Source: Smithella sp. UBA2180 (GTDB lineage Bacteria > Desulfobacterota > Syntrophia > Syntrophales > Smithellaceae). Taken from it: a stretch of 16,304 nt of DNA. The notes under the pieces were generated by a model. It was not told the origin of the DNA. It ran no database searches and was given only the letters and a program-made list of their open reading frames with translations. This document shows positions 7,624 to 15,390 of the stretch, piece after piece. The stretch lies in contig DCVU01000143.1 in NCBI GenBank assembly GCA_002327415.1, forward strand, positions 6,660 to 22,963, written 5' to 3'. The first letter of the stretch is position 1. The number at the start of each line of letters is the position of its first letter. The position numbers were made by a program, and so were the translations under genes.

Positions 7624-9387
7624 TTATTCATCTTTTCCATGAGGCAAATCGGTGCCTCTTTGCACATACTTGGTGTGCAAAAGCTTATGTGACTTGTGTC
7701 CCAGAGGTTCCTTCAGGAATTTGTCATATAGCTTTTTAACCGATTCATTCTCATGTGATTGACGGTTCTTCTGGACTTTCCCGTCATCTTTGTAAAGAGC
7801 GGAAGAGCGCAGTACACGGATATCATTAGTAGTTGGAATAGGCTCACCGCCGCCGGCAATACAACCGCCGGGACAGCACATGATTTCAATGAAGGCATAA
7901 TCTGCTTTACCTTCACGAATGAGATCCATGAGTTTGCGGGCATTGCCCAGTCCATGGGCAACAGCAATTTTTACATCGCCCAGAGGTCCTACTTTAACGG
8001 TTGCTTCTTTAACGCCTTCCAGACCGCGGACAGGGGTTACATCCAGACTGGGCAGGTTTTCTCCCGTGACAACGGCATAAACTGTTCGCAGAGCTGCTTC
8101 CATAACGCCACCGGTCGCGCCGAAAATTGTTGCGGCGCCGGTGTATTCGCCCATCGGCGCATCGTAGTCTTCATCCGGCAGGTTGACGAAATCAATTCCG
8201 CCTTCTTTAATCATCCGGCCCAGTTCTCTTGTTGTGAGAACATAATCAACATCACGGAACCCGCTGCTGTCCATTTCCGGACGCTGGGCTTCAAACTTCT
8301 TAGCAGTACAGGGCATGATGGATACGGAAACGATATCTTTAGGATCAATGCCCGCTGTTTCCGCGTAATAAGTTTTGGCCAGAGCGCCGAACATCTGCTG
8401 CGGCGATTTACATGTTGACAGATGACCGAGCAGATCAGGATAAAAATGTTCGCAGAACTTGATCCAGCCGGGGCTGCAAGATGTAATCATCGGCAGTGTT
8501 CCGCCTTCTTTCACTCTCTTGAGCAATTCATTGCCCTCTTCAATAATTGTAAGATCGGCGGTGAAATTGGTGTCAAATACTTTATCGAAGCCCAGCCTGC
8601 GCAGAGCTGTGATCATTTTTCCGGTGACCAGACTTCCCGGAGGCATACCGAACTCTTCGCCAAGAGCCGCGCGAATTGCCGGTGCTTCCTGAACGATTAC
8701 GTGCTTGTTCGGGTCATTAATCGCTTTCCAGACCGAATCAACATCATCCTTTTCATAAAGAGCGCCGACTGGGCAGACCATAATGCACTGACCGCAGGCG
8801 ATGCAATTAGATTCAATCAAGGGTAAATCAAACGCCGGAACCACTTTAACATCGCTGCCGCGATACGCAGGAGTCAAAACGCTGACTGTTTGAATCTGTT
8901 CGCAAACTGCCACGCAGCGATGACATTCAATACATTTACGGCTATCCCGCACAATAGAAGGGCTCGATCTGTCGATCATGCCTTCCTTGGGGAATTGGGT
9001 GTAATCGAAGCGGACTTCTTTGAGACCGGCAAACTCGGCTACTTTCTGCAATTCACAGTTGCCGTTTCTCACGCAGAAATTGCACTCCTGCGGATGATTG
9101 GCCAGTAAAAGTTCTACAACCATTTTTCTGGCTTGACGTACTTTCTCCGTATTGGTGTGGACGATCATGCCTTCACTGACAGGGAAAACGCAGGCTGCAA
9201 TTAGTAGACTGCGCTGACCTTCTACTTCGGTCATACAAACACGGCAGGCACCCGGCGTATGTTTTATTTCCGTCCAGGCGCAAAGAGTAGGGATTTTAAT
9301 TCCGACGCTACGTGCCGCTTCCAAAACGGTTGAGCCTGCCTGTACTTCTACCTGACGATTATCAATAGTCAATTTAACAGTTGACAT
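7624..9387 (-). CDS. hydA: Catalytic subunit of an NAD(P)-linked [FeFe] hydrogenase (group A, HydA/HndD type)
   Basis: 587 residues; makes or oxidises H2. Order of domains: [2Fe-2S] ferredoxin (C36, C48, C51, C66); NuoG-like His-ligated [4Fe-4S] (H98, C102, C105, C111); two [4Fe-4S] ferredoxin motifs (C152/155/158/162 and C195/198/201/205); the H-cluster domain; and a C-terminal small-subunit-like tail (about 548-575, KEPLGHKSHKLLHTKY). H-cluster motifs: L1 TSCSPGW (302-308), L2 MPCTAKKFE (358-366), L3 from E501 to P516 with C505, C509 and the GGG run. L1 normally reads TSCCPxW; here the second Cys, the expected [4Fe-4S] ligand, is Ser305, while C304 (proton relay position) is kept and an extra Cys sits at 326 in STCKSPQ. 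The lack of a signal peptide and the NuoE/NuoF partners point to a cytoplasmic multimer. SD AAGGAG precedes the ATG by ten bases; last gene before the terminator. Confidence 0.97.
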   Translation of the reverse strand: MSTVKLTIDNRQVEVQAGSTVLEAARSVGIKIPTLCAWTEIKHTPGACRVCMTEVEGQRSLLIAACVFPVSEGMIVHTNTEKVRQARKMVVELLLANHPQECNFCVRNGNCELQKVAEFAGLKEVRFDYTQFPKEGMIDRSSPSIVRDSRKCIECHRCVAVCEQIQTVSVLTPAYRGSDVKVVPAFDLPLIESNCIACGQCIMVCPVGALYEKDDVDSVWKAINDPNKHVIVQEAPAIRAALGEEFGMPPGSLVTGKMITALRRLGFDKVFDTNFTADLTIIEEGNELLKRVKEGGTLPMITSCSPGWIKFCEHFYPDLLGHLSTCKSPQQMFGALAKTYYAETAGIDPKDIVSVSIMPCTAKKFEAQRPEMDSSGFRDVDYVLTTRELGRMIKEGGIDFVNLPDEDYDAPMGEYTGAATIFGATGGVMEAALRTVYAVVTGENLPSLDVTPVRGLEGVKEATVKVGPLGDVKIAVAHGLGNARKLMDLIREGKADYAFIEIMCCPGGCIAGGGEPIPTTNDIRVLRSSALYKDDGKVQKNRQSHENESVKKLYDKFLKEPLGHKSHKLLHTKYVQRGTDLPHGKDE

Positions 9388-9422
9388 AAAATTATTTCTC
9401 CTTATCTTTCCTCAATTATAAA

Positions 9423-12400
9423 TTAAACGGCCGCATCGCAACGCAGGCAGCGGCAGGCTTCCTTAATGGCATCCGCTTCCTTGAAGCCTAATTCCACTTC
9501 CGCGAAAGTCTTTTTGCGTTTGGATGAGGACATTTCCGGCATCGCCATTTGAGGAGCTTCGATGCTCTCTTCGTCGATGATTAAAGGCACATCAATTTTT
9601 TCCAATGCCGGTTTTTCGTAAGCTGGTTCGCCATTGGCCTTACGAATGGCCGTGTCGATGTCGTCAGCGGCCTGATGTCCGGCGCCGATAGCGGCAATTA
9701 CCGTATCCGGTCCTGTTACAGCGTCGCCGCCGGCAAAATAACGGGGATTATCAGTGCGTGATTGATAACCCTTGCCGACGTTGTAACAATCCCACTTATT
9801 GATCTCGATTCCTGATTTCTTATCGACAAAGCTCATATCGGGAACCTGACCGATAGCGGCAACGACAGCGTCCACGCTTAAGGTGAATTCAGAACCGGCA
9901 ACAACGACAGGCCTCTTGCGGCCGCTGTTATCGAAATCGCCCAGCGTCATTCGCTGACAGGTAATGGAACTGACCTTTCCTTTTGTTCCTTCGATCTTCA
10001 GAGGAGCAACAAGTAATTCAATCTTGATTCCTTCTTCCTCGGCGGCTTTAATTTCTTCCTGAGCCGCGGGCATATCCTGTTTCAGCCGGCGATAAAGAAT
10101 GGTTACACTCGCGCCAAGACGCACGGCAATGCGGGCGGCGTCAATGGCGGAATTACCACCGCCGATAACAACCACTTTCTTGCCCAGAGTTTTTTCGCCT
10201 TTAAGCCATTTATCTTCATTGGCATTGAATTCACGCAGGAATTCCACGCCGCCGAAAACATTTTTCAAGTTTTCGCCGTCCACGCCCATTTTTTGACTCT
10301 TGTGAGCGCCGGTGGCCAGATACATATAATCAAAATCTTTTTCCAGTTTGGCAAAAGTGATATCCTTGCCGACGCGTGTCTTCAGTTTAATTTCCACGCC
10401 CAATTTGCGAATATCGTCAATTTCTTTATCGAGGATATTGCGCGGCAGACGATAGGAAGGAATTCCCCAGTAAAGCATACCGCCGGCTTTGGGCAATTCT
10501 TCGAAAACGGTTACTTTATAGCCGCGAAGAGCCAGCTCGCGCGCGGCGGTGAGCCCGGCTGGACCTGCGCCGACAACAGCTATTTTTTCTTTACGTGTGA
10601 CAGGCACGGCTTCGATCTTGGGACGAGGCGCGTTATCAGTAATAAAGCGCTTCAGGAATTTAATTGCTATCGGTTCGTCCATGTTGCCGCGGCGGCATTT
10701 GCTTTGGCATTTATGATCGCAGACTCTTCCGCAAACAGAAGGGAAAGGATTGCTCTGCAGAAGTATTTTATAAGCGTCTTCAAATCTTTCCTCTCTAACC
10801 AGCGCGATGTAGGAGGGGATATCCATTTCAATCGGGCAGGTGTGCTGACAGGGAGATTTAAACATTGCCGAACAGACCGCGGCACGGCAGCGATGATCGC
10901 GAATATGTTCCTCGTACTCCTTGCGGAAATAACGGATGGTGCTCAAAACGGGATTGGGAGCGGTTTGCCCCAGCCCGCAAAGAGCCGCGTTTTTGATTAC
11001 TCCCGCCATTTCTTCCAGAAGTTCGATATCTCCTTCTTTTCCTTTTCCCTGGGTGATCTTCGTTAAAATATCCAGCATGCGTTTTGTGCCTTCACGACAG
11101 GGCGTGCATTTTCCGCAGGATTCATCCTGGCAGAAATCCATGAAGAACCGTGCCATATCGACGGCGCACTTGTCTTCATTCATAACGATCAATCCGCCGG
11201 AACCCATGATGGCGCCGAGTTCAGCGACCTTCTCATAATCAACGGCAGCGTTTAGGTGTTGAATGGGAATACAGCCGCCGGACGGGCCGCCCAACTGAGC
11301 CGCTTTGAATTTCTTGCCGCCGGGAATGCCGCCGCCGATGTCATGAACGATAGTGCCCAGCTTAGTTCCCATGGGGACTTCGACCAAGCCCACGTTATTA
11401 ACATCTCCGGTGAGAGCGAAAACTTTTGTTCCCTTACTTTTCTCCGTGCCGATGGATGCATACCAGGATGCGCTTTTCAGCATGATCTGCCCGACATTGG
11501 CCAGAGTTTCCACGTTATTCAGGATGCTGGGTTTCTGCCAGAGTCCGGCCACGGCGGGGAAGGGTGGTCTCGGACGGGGCATGCCTCGTTTTCCTTCAAT
11601 GGAAGTCATCAGGGCTGTTTCTTCACCGCAGACGAAGGCGCCTGCGCCCTGATAAATTTCCAGCTCAAAATTAAAACCGGCACCTAAAATATTTTTACCC
11701 AGCAAGCCTGCTTCTTTGGCCTGGGCAATGGCGACATTTAACCGATGAATAGCCAGTGGATATTCAGCGCGGCAGTAAATGTAGCCCTGAGAAGAACCGA
11801 TGGCTTTGGCAGCGATGACCATTCCTTCCAGAACAGCGTGGGGATCAGCTTCCAGAACGCTTCGATCCATGAATGCGCCGGGGTCGCCTTCATCGGCGTT
11901 GCATAAAACATACTTTACATCGCTTTTAGACTGGGCGGCAAACTTCCATTTCAAACCGGTGGGGAATCCTGCTCCGCCACGGCCGCGCAGGCCGGAATCA
12001 AGCATTTCCTTGACAATTTGATCAGGCGTCATTTCTGTAAGCGCTTTAGCCATGCCGGCATAACCATCGCGAGCAATATATTCTTCAATTTTCTCCGGAT
12101 CAATAAGACCGCGGTTTCTCAATACGCGTAATTCCTGAAGGGCAAAAAAAGGAATTTCCTGCATGGTGGGAATTATTTTATCCGTGCCGGGCTCACGATA
12201 TAATAACCTATTTACTATTCTTCCCTTGATCAGGTGCTCTTCTACCAGTTCCGGAATATCAGCCGGCTTCAGATTAATATAAATAACACCTTCAGGGTAT
12301 GCTACCATTATGGGACCCAAGGCGCAGAAGCCATTGCAACCTGTCTCGACAACTTTTATTTCTTCAGTTAATTTTCTTTTTTCAATTTCTTCCATTAAAG

Positions 12401-12479
12401 CTTCTTTAACGGCTATACTGCCGGAAGCTTGGCAACCTGTGCCTCCGCAAATTAATAAGTGTGAACGAAAAACCTTCAT
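9423..12479 (-). CDS. hydB: NuoF-like hydrogenase flavoprotein fused to a GltD/NfnB-like NADPH oxidoreductase
   Basis: 1018 residues, about 400 more than a usual HydB/HndC. Residues 1-95: thioredoxin-like [2Fe-2S] domain (C11, C16, C48, C52). About 115-525: NuoF core with the NADH/FMN loops GLRGRGGAGFPTG (163-175) and NADEGDPGAF (194-203), FVCGEE (282-287) and a [4Fe-4S] site C455, C458, C461, C501. In place of the ferredoxin tail of HndC there is a complete GltD-type module: Fe-S cysteines C531, C536, C544, C548, C583, C587, C591, C595; FAD loop GAGPAG (637-642); second Rossmann loop GGGNSAID (773-780) with Y796-R797-R798, the arginines expected for NADPH; FAD-contacting GGDAVTGPDTVIAAIGAG (917-934); and a terminal CRCLRC (1009-1014). 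The sequence is uninterrupted, so the fusion is real in this assembly. It would join NADH, NADPH and ferredoxin to the HydA subunit encoded 35 bases downstream. Confidence 0.95.
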   Translation of the reverse strand: MKVFRSHLLICGGTGCQASGSIAVKEALMEEIEKRKLTEEIKVVETGCNGFCALGPIMVAYPEGVIYINLKPADIPELVEEHLIKGRIVNRLLYREPGTDKIIPTMQEIPFFALQELRVLRNRGLIDPEKIEEYIARDGYAGMAKALTEMTPDQIVKEMLDSGLRGRGGAGFPTGLKWKFAAQSKSDVKYVLCNADEGDPGAFMDRSVLEADPHAVLEGMVIAAKAIGSSQGYIYCRAEYPLAIHRLNVAIAQAKEAGLLGKNILGAGFNFELEIYQGAGAFVCGEETALMTSIEGKRGMPRPRPPFPAVAGLWQKPSILNNVETLANVGQIMLKSASWYASIGTEKSKGTKVFALTGDVNNVGLVEVPMGTKLGTIVHDIGGGIPGGKKFKAAQLGGPSGGCIPIQHLNAAVDYEKVAELGAIMGSGGLIVMNEDKCAVDMARFFMDFCQDESCGKCTPCREGTKRMLDILTKITQGKGKEGDIELLEEMAGVIKNAALCGLGQTAPNPVLSTIRYFRKEYEEHIRDHRCRAAVCSAMFKSPCQHTCPIEMDIPSYIALVREERFEDAYKILLQSNPFPSVCGRVCDHKCQSKCRRGNMDEPIAIKFLKRFITDNAPRPKIEAVPVTRKEKIAVVGAGPAGLTAARELALRGYKVTVFEELPKAGGMLYWGIPSYRLPRNILDKEIDDIRKLGVEIKLKTRVGKDITFAKLEKDFDYMYLATGAHKSQKMGVDGENLKNVFGGVEFLREFNANEDKWLKGEKTLGKKVVVIGGGNSAIDAARIAVRLGASVTILYRRLKQDMPAAQEEIKAAEEEGIKIELLVAPLKIEGTKGKVSSITCQRMTLGDFDNSGRKRPVVVAGSEFTLSVDAVVAAIGQVPDMSFVDKKSGIEINKWDCYNVGKGYQSRTDNPRYFAGGDAVTGPDTVIAAIGAGHQAADDIDTAIRKANGEPAYEKPALEKIDVPLIIDEESIEAPQMAMPEMSSSKRKKTFAEVELGFKEADAIKEACRCLRCDAAV

Positions 12480-12491
12480 TTATCCAACATA

Positions 12492-12506
12492 CTCCTTTGG
12501 AAAAGG
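12492..12506 (-). promoter_or_regulatory. Short hairpin overlapping the ribosome site of the NuoF-GltD gene
   Basis: On the minus strand CCTTT (12506-12502), loop TCC, AAAGG (12498-12494), directly continuing as AAAGGAG, the best Shine-Dalgarno candidate, 12 bases before the ATG. The pairing would hide part of the site. It is only 5 bp and may be chance. Confidence 0.3.
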
Positions 12507-12541
12507 ATCATGCTTTTATCAGCGCATGACGGACGACAAAT

Positions 12542-12925
12542 TTATTTGATTACTTCAGAGCCTTTAGCCAGAACAAAAGGTGTCTGAATCTCTCCTTCTA
12601 AAATATGCTTTTTGAAAACCTGTCTCATTTTGTTAGGATTCATATATTCATATTTAATAGGTTCCTGCTTTATTACCTCAACAGTGACCAGAGGCTCTCG
12701 ACTGCAGAGTCCCATGCATCCTGATGTAGTAACGACAACATCATTAACCTTCGCGGTTTCAATTTCCTGAAGAAGAGTATCCATAACTTCTTTTGCTCCA
12801 GAAGCGATACCGCATGTTCCCATGTGAACAGTTATTTTGACGCGACGGTCACCATCACGCAGAGACATTTCTTTGTGTACTTTTGCTTTAATCTTTTTTA
12901 AATCATCAATAGTTAATTTCGCCAT
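12542..12925 (-). CDS. HndB-like thioredoxin-fold [2Fe-2S] subunit of the hydrogenase
   Basis: 127 residues from the ATG at 12925, which has GGAGG eight bases upstream; an in-frame ATG at 12940 lacks a ribosome site and in fact overlaps this one. A helical N-terminal segment (about 1-28) precedes a thioredoxin-like [2Fe-2S] domain: HMGTCGIASGA (34-44) and SGCMGLCSREP (68-78). Only three of the usual four cysteines are present (C38, C70, C74); His34 sits where NuoE-type domains have the first Cys, as I recall for many HndB relatives. Related small subunits pass electrons between the flavin subunit and HydA. It lies between the NuoE gene (34 bases) and the NuoF fusion (62 bases) in one operon. 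Confidence 0.9.
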   Translation of the reverse strand: MAKLTIDDLKKIKAKVHKEMSLRDGDRRVKITVHMGTCGIASGAKEVMDTLLQEIETAKVNDVVVTTSGCMGLCSREPLVTVEVIKQEPIKYEYMNPNKMRQVFKKHILEGEIQTPFVLAKGSEVIK

Positions 12926-12959
12926 CGGTGTTTCCTCCATTCTATCAAATATAAATTTA

Positions 12960-13454
12960 TTAATTGTATTGACTTAGAATTTCTTTAATTCTTCCCGGTT
13001 TACACCGGCCGTGGACATCTTCATCCACTACAACAACAGGACCCAGTCCGCAGGCTCCCAAACATCTTACCGTCTCCAGCGTGAACATGCGATCCGGTGT
13101 TGTTTCTCCTTCCGTGATTCCAAACTCTTTTTCTAATTTTTCATAGATGGCTTTGCCGCCACGCACGTAGCAGGCAGTACCAAGACAAACACGAACAGTG
13201 TGTTTGCCGCGTGGTGTTATGGTGAAAAAAGAGTAAAAAGTGACAACGCCGTAAACACGGCTCAGCGGCAGATTCAACCCGGAAGCAATTTTTTTCTGCA
13301 CGGATATAGGAAGATATTCCAAAGCAACTTGCGCTTCTTCCAATACTGGAATTAATCCACCCGGCTTGCCTTTAAATTTTTCAATAATGCTGTTTAGCTT
13401 TTTTACTTGTTCTTTTGAAAATTCTTTCAATAACTCTGAGTCTTCAGTTTTCAT
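12960..13454 (-). CDS. hydC: NuoE-like [2Fe-2S] subunit of the hydrogenase (HydC/HndA type)
   Basis: 164 residues from the ATG at 13454; GAGGAGG ends six bases upstream, whereas the longer in-frame start at 13481 has no such site. The helical N-terminal part (KFKGKPGGLIPVLEEAQ, about 27-43) and the thioredoxin-like [2Fe-2S] domain are typical of the 24-kDa complex I family; ligands are C90 and C95 (CLGTAC) and C131 and C135 (CLGAC). The family normally forms a tight pair with NuoF and relays electrons from FMN. It is the first structural gene, 182 bases after the orphan ATPase gene, with a hairpin in its leader. Length is normal and nothing is missing. Confidence 0.95.
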   Translation of the reverse strand: MKTEDSELLKEFSKEQVKKLNSIIEKFKGKPGGLIPVLEEAQVALEYLPISVQKKIASGLNLPLSRVYGVVTFYSFFTITPRGKHTVRVCLGTACYVRGGKAIYEKLEKEFGITEGETTPDRMFTLETVRCLGACGLGPVVVVDEDVHGRCKPGRIKEILSQYN

Positions 13455-13474
13455 CAAATTCCTCCTCGATCTTT

Positions 13475-13515
13475 GGGGCAAATTAAGCTTTGAAAACCTT
13501 TCTCTGAATTGCCCC
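13475..13515 (-). promoter_or_regulatory. Inverted repeat in the leader of the hydrogenase structural genes
   Basis: GGGGCAATT (13515-13507, minus strand) is complementary to AATTTGCCCC (13484-13475) with one bulged base, loop 22 bases. It ends ten bases before the GGAGG of the NuoE-like gene. No T-run follows, so it is not an intrinsic terminator. It could be a leader structure or an operator. Upstream at 13516-13540 are two direct copies of ATATCC about 20 bases apart. Confidence 0.4.
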
Positions 13516-13593
13516 GGATATACTTAAATATTTCAGGATATGTTATTGTCACACCCTTGATTTTCGTAATTTATCTTAACCAAGCACTTTGAC

Positions 13594-13636
13594 TGCCGGT
13601 CATATATCAATGTTTATAAATAAAATCAACATCTGA
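13594..13636 (-). repeat. Decayed partial copy of the orphan ATPase gene, next to its stop
   Basis: This stretch matches 13803-13846 inside the neighbouring gene: 10 identical bases (TGCCGGTCAT on plus), a variable 7-8 bases, TGTTT, then 18 of the last 21 including 15 in a row ending ATCTGA. Read on the minus strand directly after the TAA it gives SDVDFIYKH then a stop, against SDVDFLFKH at residues 127-135 of the gene, in the same frame. Confidence 0.6.
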
Positions 13637-14224
13637 TTATTGTTTTTTCAATATTTTTTCGATTTTAGGAACAATTTTGTTCCATTTTTTTATTTCGCTA
13701 AAACCTTCTTCTAAAATGCCTCGTATATATTTTAATATTTCTGGATGATTTATCGGTATATCATCTATTTCATTACGTATTGTCCTGGTGTCCATTTCAA
13801 ATTGCCGGTCATTGTTCCTGTGTTTGAAAAGAAAATCAACATCTGAATTGCCGGCAATAAGAATAATTAATGTACTGATAATATCCCCCATGGGTTGTCT
13901 GTCCACATGACTGAGACCGAAGGTTGCTTTAATGGTTGTTCCTTTGCCTTCTTTAGATTCCAGATTAAGGTGGCCGCCTGATCTCTGAGTGGCATCCGCA
14001 AGAAGCGGAAGGCCTAAGCCTACACGCCTTACGGTTTTTGTTGTATAGAAAGGATCTAAAACTTTTTTTATATCTTCTTCTTTCATCCCCTGACCATCAT
14101 CAATAATTTCTATGGAAAGAGAATCGTTTGCCGTATCTTCATCGATATTGATTTCAATTAATCTGGCTCCCGCCCGAACGGAGTTTTCGGCAATGTCCAG
14201 AATATGCGCGGCAAGATCAATCAT
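13637..14224 (-). CDS. Orphan histidine-kinase-type ATPase (HATPase_c) without a phospho-acceptor domain
   Basis: 195 residues. The N-terminal two thirds are a GHKL ATPase: N-box HILDIAENSVRAGA (7-20) with N14, G1 box DDGQGM (42-47), F-box-like FYTTK (59-63), G2 box VGLGLPLL (68-75) and a closing GKGTTIKATFGLSH (93-106). There is no sensor, no membrane segment and no dimerisation/His-phosphotransfer helix before the N-box, since the ATPase begins at residue 1. The C-terminal part (about 127-195) is conserved-looking (SDVDFLFKHR, RTIRNEI, NHPEILKYIRG) but I cannot name it. Its ATG overlaps the PHP gene stop by four bases (ATGA), so the two are translationally coupled. What it binds or phosphorylates is unknown. 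Confidence 0.85.
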   Translation of the reverse strand: MIDLAAHILDIAENSVRAGARLIEINIDEDTANDSLSIEIIDDGQGMKEEDIKKVLDPFYTTKTVRRVGLGLPLLADATQRSGGHLNLESKEGKGTTIKATFGLSHVDRQPMGDIISTLIILIAGNSDVDFLFKHRNNDRQFEMDTRTIRNEIDDIPINHPEILKYIRGILEEGFSEIKKWNKIVPKIEKILKKQ

Positions 14225-14964
14225 GATTGCTCCATAACTAAGCGGCCATTTTGTCTTTTTAAAGCCAATTTTAATTCGGCAAAAGATGGTTCTTGAAGGG
14301 ACAAGCGAGTAAAGGCCTGCCCGATATCTTTTATAAAATGAGAATCTGAAGAAACGATAAATGAGTATTTAGAAAGTTCCGGATATCTGATTCTGGCCTG
14401 ATTAAAACCGGTGAGAGGCGTTATCTCGAGAGCGTCAAAACCGACATTGTCATCAATGAATCCCAGTTGGCTCAATACACTAAAGCTTTCCCGGTCTATG
14501 TGCGCGGCAACAGCCAATCCATTAAATTGATGTATATAGCTAATCAGTGTATCCAGGGATAAGTCAGTAGCACCGATCAGTAATTGATTATTTATTCCCT
14601 CCACCTCGCCATTCTCATTGACAATAGCCTGAACGCCAAAACGATCTTCATCATTTTCTCCGGGAAGATGCTGATCAATAATATTTTGCAGCAATATAAG
14701 ATTGGACAGGGAATCAAATATAGCTAAGAGGTGCACTTCTTCACTTGTTGTGATTTCCATGCCGGGCAGTATTTTTAAATTGCTTGTTTCGGAGGCCTTG
14801 ATTACGTAAGGAACATTTGCTGAAGAATTATGATCGCAGATGGCGATCATGTCGAGCTTGGCTTCGATGGCTCTTTGCACTAAAGCCATAGGGTGCATAT
14901 CAAGCTCGGCGCAGGGCGAGAGGCACGTGTGGACATGCAGATCGCAGTTGAAAACTTTTAGCAT
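14221..14964 (-). CDS. PHP-domain metal-dependent hydrolase
   Basis: 247 residues. All PHP metal motifs are visible: DLHVHT (8-13; H10, H12), CDHN (43-46; D44, H45), E70 in PGMEITT, H78 in EVHLLAIF, H155 in AAHIDR and D207/H209 in SSDSH. The family hydrolyses phosphate esters (histidinol phosphate, nucleotides, 3',5'-phosphoadenosine in related enzymes); the substrate here cannot be read from the sequence. The C-terminal part has helices AELKLALKRQ. It sits between the second DRTGG gene (67 bases) and the orphan ATPase (4-base overlap), and together with them makes up a signalling block upstream of the hydrogenase. The ribosome site is weak (AAAAGA). Confidence 0.9.
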   Translation of the reverse strand: MLKVFNCDLHVHTCLSPCAELDMHPMALVQRAIEAKLDMIAICDHNSSANVPYVIKASETSNLKILPGMEITTSEEVHLLAIFDSLSNLILLQNIIDQHLPGENDEDRFGVQAIVNENGEVEGINNQLLIGATDLSLDTLISYIHQFNGLAVAAHIDRESFSVLSQLGFIDDNVGFDALEITPLTGFNQARIRYPELSKYSFIVSSDSHFIKDIGQAFTRLSLQEPSFAELKLALKRQNGRLVMEQS

Positions 14965-15031
14965 TGTCTTTTACGGAATTAATCAAAAAAGCGACCATAA
15001 AACACATTGTCATGGAAACTGCTGCCGGGAA

Positions 15032-15373
15032 TTAATCTTTCTTACTCAATAGATTATAGATTCTGCCGGTTAACTCAAAGGCAGGCAAACTGGAAACCAT
15101 TATTGGTATTTTTTCCTGATTTGCTTTTTCCAAAGTGTCCGGGGCCGGTTCGCAGGAATTAACCAGAATTATACCGGCATGTTCTTTCAAAGTGGCTATG
15201 GCAACTATATTTTGATGCACCTGTCTTGTTATCCAGATATCTCCCTCGTGAGAATTTGCCATTACATCGCTTAAGAGATCTCCCGTATAACCTCCTGTGA
15301 CATTATTTTTAAGTCTGTCTGATCCAGATCTTACTTTTAAATTTAACTCTTTGGCAATAGTCTCGATATTCAT
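15032..15373 (-). CDS. DRTGG-domain protein, single domain
   Basis: 113 residues, essentially one DRTGG domain: VTGGYTGDLLSDVMANSHEG (25-44), the central strand-helix HAGIILVN, IPIMVSSLPAFE and the closing TGRIYNLL. The domain is also found between CBS domains and in phosphotransacetylase-like proteins, and is thought to bind nucleotides or act as a regulatory partner; its ligand here is unknown. It is a diverged paralogue of the DRTGG protein encoded at 15821-16195 (shared pattern G-D-L-x-S-D-V, AxIILV, KIPxxxS/T, FExxGRxY). The ATG has AAGGA seven bases upstream. It lies between the RsbW-type ATPase (17 bases) and the PHP gene. Confidence 0.88.
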   Translation of the reverse strand: MNIETIAKELNLKVRSGSDRLKNNVTGGYTGDLLSDVMANSHEGDIWITRQVHQNIVAIATLKEHAGIILVNSCEPAPDTLEKANQEKIPIMVSSLPAFELTGRIYNLLSKKD

Positions 15374-15390
15374 AATAGATCCTTGAGGAA

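Noticed and set aside
7759..8418. 219-codon open frame on the plus strand inside hydA
   Set aside because: It lies antisense to well-recognised H-cluster coding sequence, has no ribosome site or family likeness, and is a shadow of the codon bias.
10293..11066. 257-codon open frame on the plus strand inside the NuoF-GltD gene
   Set aside because: Antisense to clear Fe-S and FAD motifs; low-complexity translation unlike any family I know.
12791..12826. Missing first Cys (His34) in the HndB-like subunit considered as a lesion
   Set aside because: I recall His at this place in many HndB relatives, so it is more likely a family trait than damage.
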